The position numbers were made by a program, and so were the translations under genes. From Succinivibrio dextrinosolvens (GTDB taxonomy: Bacteria > Pseudomonadota > Gammaproteobacteria > Enterobacterales > Succinivibrionaceae): a stretch of 64,000 bases of DNA. The stretch spans positions 1-64,000 of the forward strand of contig NZ_FPAH01000009.1 in the NCBI RefSeq assembly GCF_900116345.1. Direction: 5' to 3'. Shown here piece after piece: positions 1 through 9,095 of this stretch. Below the pieces are notes generated by a model, which saw only the letters and a list, made by a program, of their open reading frames with translations, ran no database searches and had not been told where the DNA came from. The first letter of the stretch is position 1. Each line of letters begins with the position of its first letter.

Positions 1-789
1 TTAAAGCTTTTTGATGCCTCCAGACAAAAATGGAAGGCTCAGATTGAATAGAGGATCTTTGTTCCCACATTTATTTGTACTGAGCCATTTTTTTATTGTA
101 TCTGTTTCGTAATGAACATAGAAAACAACGTTTGATGCAAGAAAAAAACCATGCTTATCCACATAGTTTATTACTTCAATTACGCAAGTTTTTTCCTCAG
201 TTATAATTTTTAATCCTAAATTGTTTTTCGAAAAATAAGTTAACAAATTTACCCAGTCAAAGGTATACAGTGATGAAAGAAAGATATCTTTATCGGGCTC
301 TATAAGAATGAGGTTCTGTACGTCAATCTGTTCTAGAAGTTCAGCTATCTGATATCCTAGACCTATCCCAAAAATAATTGCTGTAGGAATGTATCCCACA
401 TTTTTTATACTATCAAAGTCTTTACTGTCAAATTTTGCGTCATTAATTATTTGAGATAGGAATTTATCCTGAAAACATCCCTCAGTTACTATTCCTCCGT
501 TAAATTTTCTATGATATGCATGTCCACTAATTAGTTTATTGACCTGTTTTTTGCAGAAATCAATAGGATCAGAATTCTTAAAGAATAGTTCGTCGTTCTG
601 TAAAAAAAAGATGTTTGGGATTCCATTTTTGTCACAGACAAATTTCAAGGGATTTTGGGGAAGGTAATTCTCGAACTTGGAGGCGATATCTGGAAGATAT
701 CTTTTGAAGCATTGAATGTTTGCTTCAAATCTTTCTATTAAATAACTCTCTAAGTCTGTCTGTATTCCATTTATTGTATTTTCTTCCAT
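1..789 (-). CDS. Short Maf-like protein (N-terminal domain only)
   Basis: This 262-residue protein matches the N-terminal half of the two full-length motility accessory factor (Maf, DUF115) proteins in this window. Shared features are the start region (SRF/ERF, a KFENYLPQ-type stretch), the nucleotide-fold segment GIGLGYQIAELLEQI, and the acidic EPDKDIF followed by TFDW. It ends after about residue 262 with a stop at the very edge of the window. It lacks the central GSGPSLD-type DUF115 domain and the C-terminal tail seen in its relatives. Maf proteins transfer nonulosonic acids to flagellin, so alone it is unlikely to be a complete transferase. It may be a truncated or frameshifted copy whose remainder lies outside the window, or a stand-alone N-domain protein. 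Confidence 0.7.
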   Translation of the reverse strand: MEENTINGIQTDLESYLIERFEANIQCFKRYLPDIASKFENYLPQNPLKFVCDKNGIPNIFFLQNDELFFKNSDPIDFCKKQVNKLISGHAYHRKFNGGIVTEGCFQDKFLSQIINDAKFDSKDFDSIKNVGYIPTAIIFGIGLGYQIAELLEQIDVQNLILIEPDKDIFLSSLYTFDWVNLLTYFSKNNLGLKIITEEKTCVIEVINYVDKHGFFLASNVVFYVHYETDTIKKWLSTNKCGNKDPLFNLSLPFLSGGIKKL

Positions 790-926
790 ACTTATTCCTA
801 TTATTTTTACCTTTTATAATTGGTTAGATGCATTTTGCTAGTAAAGTCTATGGACAATCCCAAGTGAATGAGGGGTATTCTTTTGAAAATGAAGTACTGT
901 CAGAAAATGCGTATCATAAATATGTT

Positions 927-3206
927 TTATATATATCTTTTCACAAATTTTTTAACAGGATCGTCATATTTTTTCTTTATTATATTGATTTCCTTTGGAA
1001 AATCTGGTGCTTTACAATGAGGCATATCTCTTCCAACTTTTCCATTAGGATAATATTTTCTATGCTCTCCCATGATATAGTCGGGCATCTTTTTGTATAC
1101 TTCTGGAATTTCTGTAAGATAGTCTTCCAATATGTTCAGTAGTCTATTTGCTGTACCTAAACATAACTTCTTGTCTTTATTCTCGAATAATGAACTTGTA
1201 ATAATCACCAATGGACCACAAACTGCACTTTCTATAGTTTTTTGAAAATAAATTAAAGAGTTATCTTTGCCGATTTCATTTAAAAACTCGTTAATTTTAT
1301 GGCATATTTGAAGACTTTCTTTGATTGTTTTGGGCCTTTTCTTTATTATTGATAATATGTTTTCACATATTTTTTTGATGAGTTCTGGGTACATTATTTT
1401 TTTTATCTCATCAATTTTTATATCGAAAGATATTGTTTTTATGTGATCTATATATGAGATGAATGCTTTTTTATCAATATCAGGATATATCGAAAAATCA
1501 TTCTCTAAATCTTTTGAATGTATTGGCTTTGCACCTTCAATTAGCGCTCCATCGGAACAATTGATACAGCTAAAATTCTCTTCTTCTAAATACTCTTTTA
1601 GAGAAAGTTGCATTGTCAATATAGACATATAAAATATTTCGTTACAACCACATTCCCCAGAGAAATTTGCTGGAACTACAAAAGATGAGTTATAAAAAGA
1701 ATTATCATCTGAATAGCCTATTTGATTATATAAAGTAGTATAGTCAGAGTGATTTGATGTAAAAGAGAGCTTCTTTCCGCAATCCAATCCAAACAAATAG
1801 ATATTTCTGAAACCCAAGGCTAATGCTCCGGACAATCCCATGTTTCCTACTAATGGATTCATCTTTGTTATTATGCGAATTTTTTGAAGCTTCAAATTAG
1901 CAGATATATAACCACAGAAATTTTCATCTGCTTTTGACAAAATAGCTACATGATCGAACATCTCGACTACAGAAGGATGGCATACGTGAGAGCATAAAAG
2001 GATAATGTCTTCAAAAAAAGATGAATCCTTTATTACGCTTAAGGCTTGCTTAGTTTCAGGAACTCTTTCTGTATTGGCATAGAAATCAGGGTGAATACCA
2101 GCATGATATAAAACATCAATAGCTGTTCCGCAGGCAATAATAATTGCTTTATCCTGATTTTTTCTAAGAAAAGATATATCGTTATCAAGTGATGGTCCAG
2201 AACCTACTACAAAAACAGGAAGATTTTTAAATTCAGCACTCATCTCTGTTGTATTAACAAAATGTTTTTTATGCATAATACTGCTAACAGCATGACTAGC
2301 TCCGAATAGTCTATCATCAAAAAAACCGTAAGTCGCAGGCAATAGATGCCCTCTTTTTTTTAATTCATCTATAATTTGAGCGTCTGATTCTGATTGTCTT
2401 GTTAGATAAATGCAATAGGCTCCTAGAGTATAAAAACCTTTGCTGACAAAACAATTGTTAAATTCAGTTCCGATGGTATCAGCTTTCGATTCAAGAATAA
2501 TTGTTAATATGTTTCCCTTTGCATTTAATGCCTTCAAAAAATTTTCCCAATCGAATGTATGCAGTGAAGCAAAAAAAACATCATTATCTGGTTCAATTAT
2601 TACCAAATGTGATATTTCTATTTCTTTATACAACTCCTGAATAATATATCCTAGACCGACTCCTATCAGGCAAAGCAAAGGGATGAGCTTAGAATCTGAA
2701 ATATTGCAAACGTCTCCTTTATAACGCTGTTCATATATTTGGGAGATTTTTGAAAAATACTTAAAGTGGATTTGTCCATAATCATCTTTGCTGCAGTCAT
2801 TATTAAATATATTGATTTTGCTGTTCAGAATATCCTTAACCTGATATTTTGAGAATTCCTTAGGATCTGCATAATCGATCAAATCCTTTTCTGTTGTGGA
2901 TCCATTCTTTATTATTTTATCTAATTGTTCTATTTCAAACTTTATATATTGAGCTGAACAATATTTTTCGTAATAACTTTTTTCATCACCTGAGAATGTC
3001 ATATTTGGGGTCCCACTTGGTGAACAAAAGAAATCCATTGATTTCTGTGGAACGTAATTTTCGAATTTGTCTGATATCTTTGGGTAATATTTTTTAAATG
3101 CTTCTATATTTCTCTTAAAACGGCAAATAAGAAAATCAGCTAATGTTTCAGGGGTGCATTTGTCTGAATCAATATTAGTCTCGTGTTTGTTGTTGATTGT
3201 CATCAT
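927..3206 (-). CDS. Motility accessory factor (Maf), flagellin nonulosonate transferase
   Basis: A 759-residue Maf/DUF115 protein, predicted to transfer CMP-activated nonulosonic acids (legionaminic or pseudaminic type) to Ser/Thr of flagellin in the cytoplasm before export. The N-terminal domain carries GVGLGYIIQELY and EPDNDVFFASLHTFDW at about residues 180-225. The central DUF115 domain starts with GSGPSLDNDISFL and continues with IIACGTAIDVL and HPDFYANTER, the glycosyltransferase-like core. A C-terminal tail with HRKYYPNGKVGRDMPHCKAP is shared with the Maf at the right end of the island. A good AGAGG ribosome site precedes the ATG. It lies upstream of, and divergent from, the legionaminic-acid genes, which fits a role as user of their product. 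The acceptor and exact donor cannot be read from the sequence. Confidence 0.88.
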   Translation of the reverse strand: MMTINNKHETNIDSDKCTPETLADFLICRFKRNIEAFKKYYPKISDKFENYVPQKSMDFFCSPSGTPNMTFSGDEKSYYEKYCSAQYIKFEIEQLDKIIKNGSTTEKDLIDYADPKEFSKYQVKDILNSKINIFNNDCSKDDYGQIHFKYFSKISQIYEQRYKGDVCNISDSKLIPLLCLIGVGLGYIIQELYKEIEISHLVIIEPDNDVFFASLHTFDWENFLKALNAKGNILTIILESKADTIGTEFNNCFVSKGFYTLGAYCIYLTRQSESDAQIIDELKKRGHLLPATYGFFDDRLFGASHAVSSIMHKKHFVNTTEMSAEFKNLPVFVVGSGPSLDNDISFLRKNQDKAIIIACGTAIDVLYHAGIHPDFYANTERVPETKQALSVIKDSSFFEDIILLCSHVCHPSVVEMFDHVAILSKADENFCGYISANLKLQKIRIITKMNPLVGNMGLSGALALGFRNIYLFGLDCGKKLSFTSNHSDYTTLYNQIGYSDDNSFYNSSFVVPANFSGECGCNEIFYMSILTMQLSLKEYLEEENFSCINCSDGALIEGAKPIHSKDLENDFSIYPDIDKKAFISYIDHIKTISFDIKIDEIKKIMYPELIKKICENILSIIKKRPKTIKESLQICHKINEFLNEIGKDNSLIYFQKTIESAVCGPLVIITSSLFENKDKKLCLGTANRLLNILEDYLTEIPEVYKKMPDYIMGEHRKYYPNGKVGRDMPHCKAPDFPKEINIIKKKYDDPVKKFVKRYI

Positions 3207-3415
3207 ATAGCCTCTATTTCTTAATTGCTTATTTTTAATTACGTTTTCTTTTCACTGAAGTATACGCATCAACAGTGTTTTAGAAAAAAATACAATAAAA
3301 ACTTTCGTTATCAAATAATTATTTATTCAATAAATGTGGATGCATGCGAAATCTTTTAGTTTTTCTTTTGCTATCATTGATAGTATAGGTGCTGATAAAC
3401 TTAGATAAAAGAAAA

Positions 3416-4624
3416 ATGCTTGATTTAAATATATTTATTTCCAAATTTGTTACTCATAGAGATGCTTCAATGTTTCATTGTGATATCGAGAAATATTCCA
3501 GTAAACTTGAAAAAAATATAAATAAAAAAAGCATCCTTGTAATAGGAGGTGCAGGATCAATAGGCTCCTCCTTTATTAACGTGATATTGAGGTTTAAACC
3601 GTCAGAACTAGTTGTCGTTGACACTAATGAAAATGCCCTTGCAGAATTAACTAGAGACTTAAGGTCGACAAAGGATATGTATATACCCAAAGTGTATAAG
3701 ACCTATCCAATGGATTTTGACTCTAATGTTTTTAAAAAAATGTTCCTTCGTCATAAGGGATTCAATATAGTTGCTAATTTTTCTGCGCATAAACATGTTC
3801 GATCAGAGAAAGATATTTTCTCTGTGGAAGCTTTGATTCAGAATAATATTCTTCATGCAAAAAAACTGTTGGATACTTTATCTGTTTTTCCTCCAGAGGT
3901 TTATTTCTGTGTATCTACTGATAAGGCAGCTAATCCTGTAAATATTATGGGAGCCTCAAAAAGAGTAATGGAAGATCTGATTTTTTCATACTCGGATAAA
4001 TTTCCTGTTAAGACAGCCCGGTTTGCAAATGTTGCTTTTTCTAATGGCTCTTTACCTGCTGGTTTTTTAGCTCGTATTCAAAAATTACAGCCTTTATCTG
4101 CTCCTTCTGATGTAAAGCGTTACTTTGTTTCTCCTCTTGAGTCAGGGGAAATCTGTGTTTTATCCTGCATTCTTGGAGAAAATCGAGAAATCTTCTTCCC
4201 AAAACTTGATGAAGCTCAGATGATGTCATTTGATAGAATAGCCGAAGCTTTACTTAACAATCTTGGCTTTGAGGTTTGTTACTGTACTTCGGATGAAGAG
4301 GCTATAGATAAGTCAGAAGCACTTAAGCAAGGTTCTAAGCTGTATCCTGTACATTTTTCAATATCTGATACTTCCGGAGAGAAATCTTTTGAAGAATTTG
4401 TTGCAGATAACGAACATACTGATTTGACAAGATTTTCGTCACTTGGTGTTATTACCAATAAAGAACTTCCAGATAAGCATTCCCTCGATAATCTGATTTC
4501 TAACCTAAACAATGCCTTTAGTAAAACAGACACAACTAAAGAGGAAATTGTGCTTATTCTCAAGGAATATTTACCTAATTTCAATCACTTAGAGACAGGA
4601 AAATCTTTAGACAGTAAGATGTAA
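3416..4624 (+). CDS. legB: LegB-like NDP-N-acetylglucosamine 4,6-dehydratase
   Basis: An extended short-chain dehydratase of the FlaA1/CapD polysaccharide-biosynthesis type. It has a Rossmann GGAGSIGSS motif near residue 45, a TNENAL acid-loop region, and an STDKAANPVNIMGASK active-site segment in which Met replaces the usual SDR Tyr, as in FlaA1/PseB enzymes. It should convert the NDP-GlcNAc precursor to the 4-keto-6-deoxy sugar that LegC aminates. At about 402 residues it is longer than compact LegB proteins, with a C-terminal extension of roughly 130 residues. The ATG at 3416 is preferred; an upstream in-frame GTG at 3389 has no better ribosome site. It is first in the legBC-ptmE run. Assignment to LegB rather than PseB rests on the adjacent LegC. 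Confidence 0.82.
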   Translation: MLDLNIFISKFVTHRDASMFHCDIEKYSSKLEKNINKKSILVIGGAGSIGSSFINVILRFKPSELVVVDTNENALAELTRDLRSTKDMYIPKVYKTYPMDFDSNVFKKMFLRHKGFNIVANFSAHKHVRSEKDIFSVEALIQNNILHAKKLLDTLSVFPPEVYFCVSTDKAANPVNIMGASKRVMEDLIFSYSDKFPVKTARFANVAFSNGSLPAGFLARIQKLQPLSAPSDVKRYFVSPLESGEICVLSCILGENREIFFPKLDEAQMMSFDRIAEALLNNLGFEVCYCTSDEEAIDKSEALKQGSKLYPVHFSISDTSGEKSFEEFVADNEHTDLTRFSSLGVITNKELPDKHSLDNLISNLNNAFSKTDTTKEEIVLILKEYLPNFNHLETGKSLDSKM

Positions 4625-4697
4625 ATATACACTTGTTTTCAGCCTTTAGACGGTGTCTAACTACGGATATATCTGATGAATTTTTGGAGATTTTATT

Positions 4698-5876
4698 TTG
4701 AATAGCTTTATTCCCTTATCAATTCCAAATTTTGAAGGAAATGAAAGAAAGTATGTTTATGATGCTGTTGATAAGGGATGGGTATCAACAGGTGGCTCTT
4801 ATGTTTCTAAATTTGAAAAGAATTTGGCCAGCTATTTGAACGTTGAAGATGTTGCTGTTTGTCAAAGCGGTACATCTGCAATTCATTTAAGTTTAATAGA
4901 GGCAGGTGTAATCCCTGGTGATACTGTTCTTGTTTCTCCTTTGACTTTTATCGCAGCTGTTAATCCTGTTAAATATCAGCATGCTTTTCCTGTATTTATT
5001 GACTGTGACGATAGTTTTTGTCTTGACCCAATTAAGTTAAGAAAATTCTGCGAAGAAGAGTGTGATTGGGACGGTAAGGTTTTACATTATCAGAAATCAG
5101 CTGTAAAAGCCATTATTGTGGTTCATATATTTGGCAATATGGCAGATATGGAATCAATTATGGATACTGCTGTTCGATTTAATTTAAAAGTGATTGAAGA
5201 TGCAACTGAGGCTTTGGGAACATTCTATACAGAAGGAAAATACAAAGGCAAATTTGCAGGGACAATCGGGAATTTTGGTGCATTTAGTTTTAATGGAAAC
5301 AAGATTATCACAACAGGAGGTGGCGGAGCTGTAACTTCCTTAACGTCTTCAAGTGTTGCTCATATGCGTTTCTTATCAACACAGGCAAAAACAGATCCTG
5401 TTAACTATACTCATGATGAGGTAGGTTACAATTATCGTATGACAAATCTCCAGGCTGCGTTAGGTGTTGCGCAACTTGAGAACTTGCCTGAGTTCATCAG
5501 AAGAAAACAGTTTAATTATGATAAGTATGCAAGCTTGTTGGCTAATTCGAACTACTGCCAACTTATGCCGTTTAGATCGGGTACATGTTCTAATAAATGG
5601 TTTTATTCTTTGCTTATTAACAGAAGCAAAATAAAAACTCCTATAAGCAAAATAATAGAGCAGCTAAAAACTTCTGGTATAGAAACTCGAGCCATATGGG
5701 GGCTTATAAATGAGCAGAAACCTTATCAAAATGAAAAAACTTATTTATTGGAAAAGGCTCCCTATTATGCTTCTAGAATTATAAATATTCCTTGCTCAAC
5801 ACAAATTACTTTTGAAGAGATTGAATATGTTGTTTCGTCAATAGAAAAACTGTTAGGGGATTTTGCGGATGAATAG
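4698..5876 (+). CDS. legC: LegC-family aminotransferase
   Basis: A 392-residue PLP aminotransferase of the DegT/DnrJ/EryC1 (StrS) family. Evidence is the QSGTSAIHLSL phosphate-binding stretch near residues 56-66, EDATEALG, and the PLP lysine in FNGNKIITTGGGG (about residue 202). Within the legionaminic-acid pathway it aminates C4 of the 4-keto-6-deoxy sugar. The start is probably a TTG, because a GGAG ribosome site lies 9 bases upstream and the protein then begins MNSFIPLSIPNFEGNE, a typical LegC opening. It follows legB by about 70 bases, and its end overlaps the next gene, so the two are translationally coupled. LegC-type enzymes prefer GDP- or UDP-linked sugars; the neighbouring PtmE-like gene favours GDP. 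Confidence 0.87.
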   Translation: MNSFIPLSIPNFEGNERKYVYDAVDKGWVSTGGSYVSKFEKNLASYLNVEDVAVCQSGTSAIHLSLIEAGVIPGDTVLVSPLTFIAAVNPVKYQHAFPVFIDCDDSFCLDPIKLRKFCEEECDWDGKVLHYQKSAVKAIIVVHIFGNMADMESIMDTAVRFNLKVIEDATEALGTFYTEGKYKGKFAGTIGNFGAFSFNGNKIITTGGGGAVTSLTSSSVAHMRFLSTQAKTDPVNYTHDEVGYNYRMTNLQAALGVAQLENLPEFIRRKQFNYDKYASLLANSNYCQLMPFRSGTCSNKWFYSLLINRSKIKTPISKIIEQLKTSGIETRAIWGLINEQKPYQNEKTYLLEKAPYYASRIINIPCSTQITFEEIEYVVSSIEKLLGDFADE

Positions 5877-6924
5877 CTCTCTATCATTGGAAGATTTTAT
5901 TGCTAGTGAAAAAGCTTCTCTTTCAGAAGCAATGCAGATGATTGATAAAAATACCCATGGAATAGTTTTTATTTCTGATGAAAAAGGTGTTTTAATAGCC
6001 TCCCTTACGGATGGAGATGTCAGAAGATATCTTCTATCTGGCGGAGCAATGAACTGCAGAGCAATTGAGGCTGCCAATAATGCCCCTAAAAGTGCTTTAT
6101 CTCAAAAGGAAGCAAAAAAAATCTTTCATAAAAGAGATTATGTTGTTATTCCTATTGTTGATAAAAAAGGAAGGATAGTTGATATTTATACTGGTGATCC
6201 TAAAGAGCAAAAATTATTTCGTGAATCTCTTAATGTCCCTGTTGTCATAAATGCAGGAGGTAAAGGATCTAGGTTATATCCTTTAACAAAGGTTTTACCT
6301 AAGCCTTTGATCCCAGTAGGTGACCTGCCTATTTTAGAGTTGATTATGAAATCCTATTTATACAATGGATGTGCCGATTTTCACATCATTGTTAATTATA
6401 AAAAGGATTTGATTAAAACTTATTTTAGAGAGAATGAAGCTCACTATAACATACGTTGGTACGATGAAAATGAGCCTCTGGGAACAGGTGGGGGGCTGAG
6501 CTTATTAAAAAAAGAAATTCACGAGACTTTCTTTTTTGCCAACTGTGACGTTCTGCTAGATTCAAATTATGCTGAAATTTTAAAATTCCATAAAGAACAT
6601 CATAATGTGATTACCATGGTTTGCGCATATAAGAATTTTAATATTCCTTATGGTGTTGTTGAAATTGGAAAAGATGGTGTTATTCAGGAAATGAAAGAAA
6701 AACCTCTAATTTCTTATTTGACAAATACCGGCATATATGTGGTTGAACCTGAGGTTCTGGATGATATTCAGGATAATATTTCAATAGGTTTCCCAGATAT
6801 AATTGAGTATGAACGTTCAAAAGGAAGAAGAACTGCTGTGTATCCTGTCAGGGGAAATGATTGGATGGATATGGGGCAGTTTCCTGAACTTGAGAAAATG
6901 AGAGTGCGTCTATCCTCTGAATGA
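5869..6924 (+). CDS. ptmE: PtmE-like CBS-domain nucleotidyltransferase (GlcN-1-P guanylyltransferase)
   Basis: About 351 residues. An N-terminal CBS pair (roughly residues 8-115, with LTDGDVRRYLL) is followed by a sugar-1-phosphate nucleotidyltransferase domain. The signature GGKGSRLYPLTKVLPKPLIPVG lies near residues 125-147, with NCDVLLD metal-site and NDWMDMGQFPELE downstream. The domain order matches PtmE of Campylobacter, which makes GDP-glucosamine as the entry step of the legionaminic-acid route. Its presence beside legB/legC indicates a GDP-linked rather than UDP-linked pathway here, an inference from family and context. The ATG at 5869 overlaps the last codons of legC. The CBS domains may sense nucleotides, but the ligand cannot be read. 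Confidence 0.83.
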   Translation: MNSSLSLEDFIASEKASLSEAMQMIDKNTHGIVFISDEKGVLIASLTDGDVRRYLLSGGAMNCRAIEAANNAPKSALSQKEAKKIFHKRDYVVIPIVDKKGRIVDIYTGDPKEQKLFRESLNVPVVINAGGKGSRLYPLTKVLPKPLIPVGDLPILELIMKSYLYNGCADFHIIVNYKKDLIKTYFRENEAHYNIRWYDENEPLGTGGGLSLLKKEIHETFFFANCDVLLDSNYAEILKFHKEHHNVITMVCAYKNFNIPYGVVEIGKDGVIQEMKEKPLISYLTNTGIYVVEPEVLDDIQDNISIGFPDIIEYERSKGRRTAVYPVRGNDWMDMGQFPELEKMRVRLSSE

Positions 6925-7035
6925 ATAATCATTGAAAAATAAGATTATCTTTTATTGGGGCCTTTCTTTTACTCAATTTTTAATTTTCATAAAAAACAAT
7001 ACCTAGTAATTATTACTTATAATCAATAGATAAAA

Positions 7036-7695
7036 ATGAAAAAAAGAATTCTCGCTGTATTTGGTGCTGGTGGTCTGGCTAGAGAACTCCTTGAGTTAGC
7101 CCGTATTATTAACAATAAAGAAAATCGATGGGATGATTTCCTTTTTGTAGATAAACAGTCTTCTGATATCAGTGAAAATGATACTAAGATTGTAACATTT
7201 GAGTATATTCAAGATCGGAAGGACATCCTTATTGAAGCAATTGTAGCAATAGGCCAACCGCTGATAAGAAAAAGAATATATAAAGAATTAGAAGAAAAGA
7301 ATATAAATATAGTTTCCTTAATACATCCTGATATAGTTATTCCTAAAAGTACAAAAATAGGAAATGGTGTTGTTATACAGTCTGGTTGTTTTATTTCATG
7401 TAACGTAATCATAGAAGATTATGTATATATTCAGCCTAATTGTAATATTGGTCATGATGTTGTCCTAAAAAAAGGATGTATGATTTCTGGATTGGGAAAT
7501 CTTGCAGGTGCTGTTGTTATTGGCGCATTTTCTTTTATTGGATTATCCTGTGCTATAAAAGAAGGCGTCTCAATAGGGGATAATTCAATAGTTGGAATGG
7601 GATCTATAGTTTTTAAAGATATCCCGGATGAAGTTATAGCCTTGGGTAATCCTGCAAGAGGTATTGCCAAAAACAATGACGGGATTGTTCGTTAG
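7036..7695 (+). CDS. NeuD/LegH-like sugar acyltransferase (left-handed beta-helix)
   Basis: A 219-residue PglD/NeuD/LegH-type acyltransferase. An N-terminal Rossmann-like domain begins FGAGGLARELLELA, and the C-terminal hexapeptide-repeat helix runs from about residue 100 (IGNGVVIQSG, IGAFSFIG, IGDNSIVGMGS). The NIGHD segment carries the His (about residue 140) used as base in this family. In the legionaminic pathway this enzyme would acylate the 4-amino group made by LegC; NeuD-type O-acetylation is an alternative. The gene sits 111 bases after ptmE and 16 bases before a FabG-like reductase and an acyl carrier protein. That context raises the chance that its donor is an acyl-ACP or an unusual acyl group rather than plain acetyl-CoA. 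Confidence 0.8.
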   Translation: MKKRILAVFGAGGLARELLELARIINNKENRWDDFLFVDKQSSDISENDTKIVTFEYIQDRKDILIEAIVAIGQPLIRKRIYKELEEKNINIVSLIHPDIVIPKSTKIGNGVVIQSGCFISCNVIIEDYVYIQPNCNIGHDVVLKKGCMISGLGNLAGAVVIGAFSFIGLSCAIKEGVSIGDNSIVGMGSIVFKDIPDEVIALGNPARGIAKNNDGIVR

Positions 7696-7711
7696 AGTCG
7701 AAGAGCGCGCT

Positions 7712-8455
7712 ATGAATTTACTTCAAGAAAAAGTTTGTTTGGTTACAGGAGCTTCCAGAGGAATTGGCCTTGCAACTGTAAAGAAGTTTGCCTCAGAAGG
7801 TGCTATTGTTTATGCAAATTCAAGAGGTACTAATATAGATGAAATGTGTACTCATCTTTCAAGTGAATATCAAACTCCAGTAAAAGCATTGTATTTTGAT
7901 GTTAAAAATGAATATGAAGCAAGAAACGCAATGCTGCAAATAAAGAAGGATTTTGGTCGATTGGACGTTCTTGTAAATAATGCCGGCATTATGAAAGATG
8001 CATTAATTGGTATGATTTCAACCACGGTAATGCAGGAATTATTTGAAACCAACGTCTTTGGTGTCATAAATATGATTCAATTGGCTTGCAAGCTTATGAA
8101 AAGTAAAAAAAGCGGTTCAATTATAAATATATCTAGTATCGTTGGAATTGAAGGGAATCCAGGACAAATGGTTTATTCTGCTTCAAAAGGAGCAGTGGCG
8201 GCTATAACTAAAACAGCATCAAAAGAATTAATTTCTGAAGGTATAAGAGTAAACGCAATTGCTCCGGGGATGATTGATACTGATATGTTCAGGAGTATAG
8301 GTGAAGATAAAATAAAGTCTTATTTGAAAGATATTAGAATTGGACGATTAGGTACGCCTGAAGAAGTTGCTGATGCAATTGTTTTTTTGGCATCTGATTA
8401 TTCAAAATACATTACAGGTGAAATTTTAGGCGTAAATGGAAGTGTAAAACTATAA
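7712..8455 (+). CDS. SDR oxidoreductase, FabG/PtmA-like
   Basis: A classical short-chain dehydrogenase of about 247 residues. It has the NAD(P) motif TGASRGIG, the NNAG motif, a Ser in INISSIVG and the catalytic YSASK. The ATG at 7712 is chosen because translation from there gives the usual FabG-like start; the 16 in-frame residues before it overlap the upstream gene. Similar genes in Campylobacter flagellin-modification loci are called PtmA and are placed in the supply branch for glucosamine phosphate. Here it is immediately followed by an acyl carrier protein gene, so a 3-oxoacyl-ACP reductase role making a hydroxyacyl donor for sugar decoration is equally possible. The sequence alone does not decide. 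Confidence 0.82.
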   Translation: MNLLQEKVCLVTGASRGIGLATVKKFASEGAIVYANSRGTNIDEMCTHLSSEYQTPVKALYFDVKNEYEARNAMLQIKKDFGRLDVLVNNAGIMKDALIGMISTTVMQELFETNVFGVINMIQLACKLMKSKKSGSIINISSIVGIEGNPGQMVYSASKGAVAAITKTASKELISEGIRVNAIAPGMIDTDMFRSIGEDKIKSYLKDIRIGRLGTPEEVADAIVFLASDYSKYITGEILGVNGSVKL

Positions 8456-8470
8456 AGTTGCGGAGATAAA

Positions 8471-8713
8471 ATGAATAATTTAGAAAAATACAACAAAATT
8501 TTTATGGAAACATTTAACTTAAATGAAACTGAGATCGGTAGTCTGAAATACAATGGCATAAAAGCATGGGATTCTGTTGGCCATATGAGTCTAATTGCAG
8601 CTATAGAGAGTGAATTTGATATTATGCTTGATACCTCCGATATAATTAGTTTTAGCTCCTATGAAAAGGGAAAAGAGATTCTTTCTAAAGATGATTACGG
8701 AATCAATTTCTAA
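8471..8713 (+). CDS. Acyl carrier protein
   Basis: An 80-residue protein with the phosphopantetheine attachment motif DSVGHMSL (Ser about residue 35) in an acidic four-helix ACP-like context (AAIESEFDIMLDTSDI). A CGGAG ribosome site precedes the ATG. It lies 15 bases after the FabG/PtmA-like gene, so the two are probably cotranscribed. It is distinct from the housekeeping AcpP in sequence and location. Its position in a nonulosonic-acid cluster suggests that an acyl group is carried, reduced and then delivered to a sugar, for example by the neighbouring NeuD/LegH-like transferase. ACP genes are known in Campylobacter flagellar glycosylation loci, but no precise role is established here. No dedicated ligase or ketosynthase is visible nearby. 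Confidence 0.85.
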   Translation: MNNLEKYNKIFMETFNLNETEIGSLKYNGIKAWDSVGHMSLIAAIESEFDIMLDTSDIISFSSYEKGKEILSKDDYGINF

Positions 8714-9095
8714 ACATATAGCGAAGATATTTTTTTTACTACACGAGTTGTTCCTAAAATTGCATTATTGTTTTTTATTTAGAGATTTTTGAGCATATTC
8801 GTCATATTTTTACTATAGTTACGTGATTTCTAATGGTTGTAATTACAGATAGTTAAATGATAGCTTTGTTTATGTTTATAGTTTGTCAATGGCTGTTTGA
8901 ATATTGCTAAATCATATTTTTGATTGTTCTTATACTAAATATTAAATTAATCGTCATTATTCAATCTGTTTTTACTTACTGATTATAAGAATTAAATTTT
9001 TTTTTATTTGTCATTACGAACAAATTGGTGTTTGTGCTGTTGAATAAGATTTTATATGCATTAGTGCTTCAATTTGTTTTAAACAGGAATCAATC
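8714..9095. other. AT-rich intergenic gap inside the leg cluster
   Basis: About 380 very AT-rich bases between the acyl carrier protein gene and legI contain no convincing reading frame, RNA gene or strong hairpin. The gap probably holds the promoter of the legI-legG-ptmG-legF block; several TATA-like hexamers are present but none has a well-placed -35 partner. The gap marks a junction between two sub-blocks of the legionaminic-acid genes. Confidence 0.5.

Noticed and set aside
828-1142. Plus-strand open frame of 104 codons
   Set aside because: It overlaps the end of the minus-strand Maf gene, has no ribosome site and resembles no protein; it is a shadow frame.
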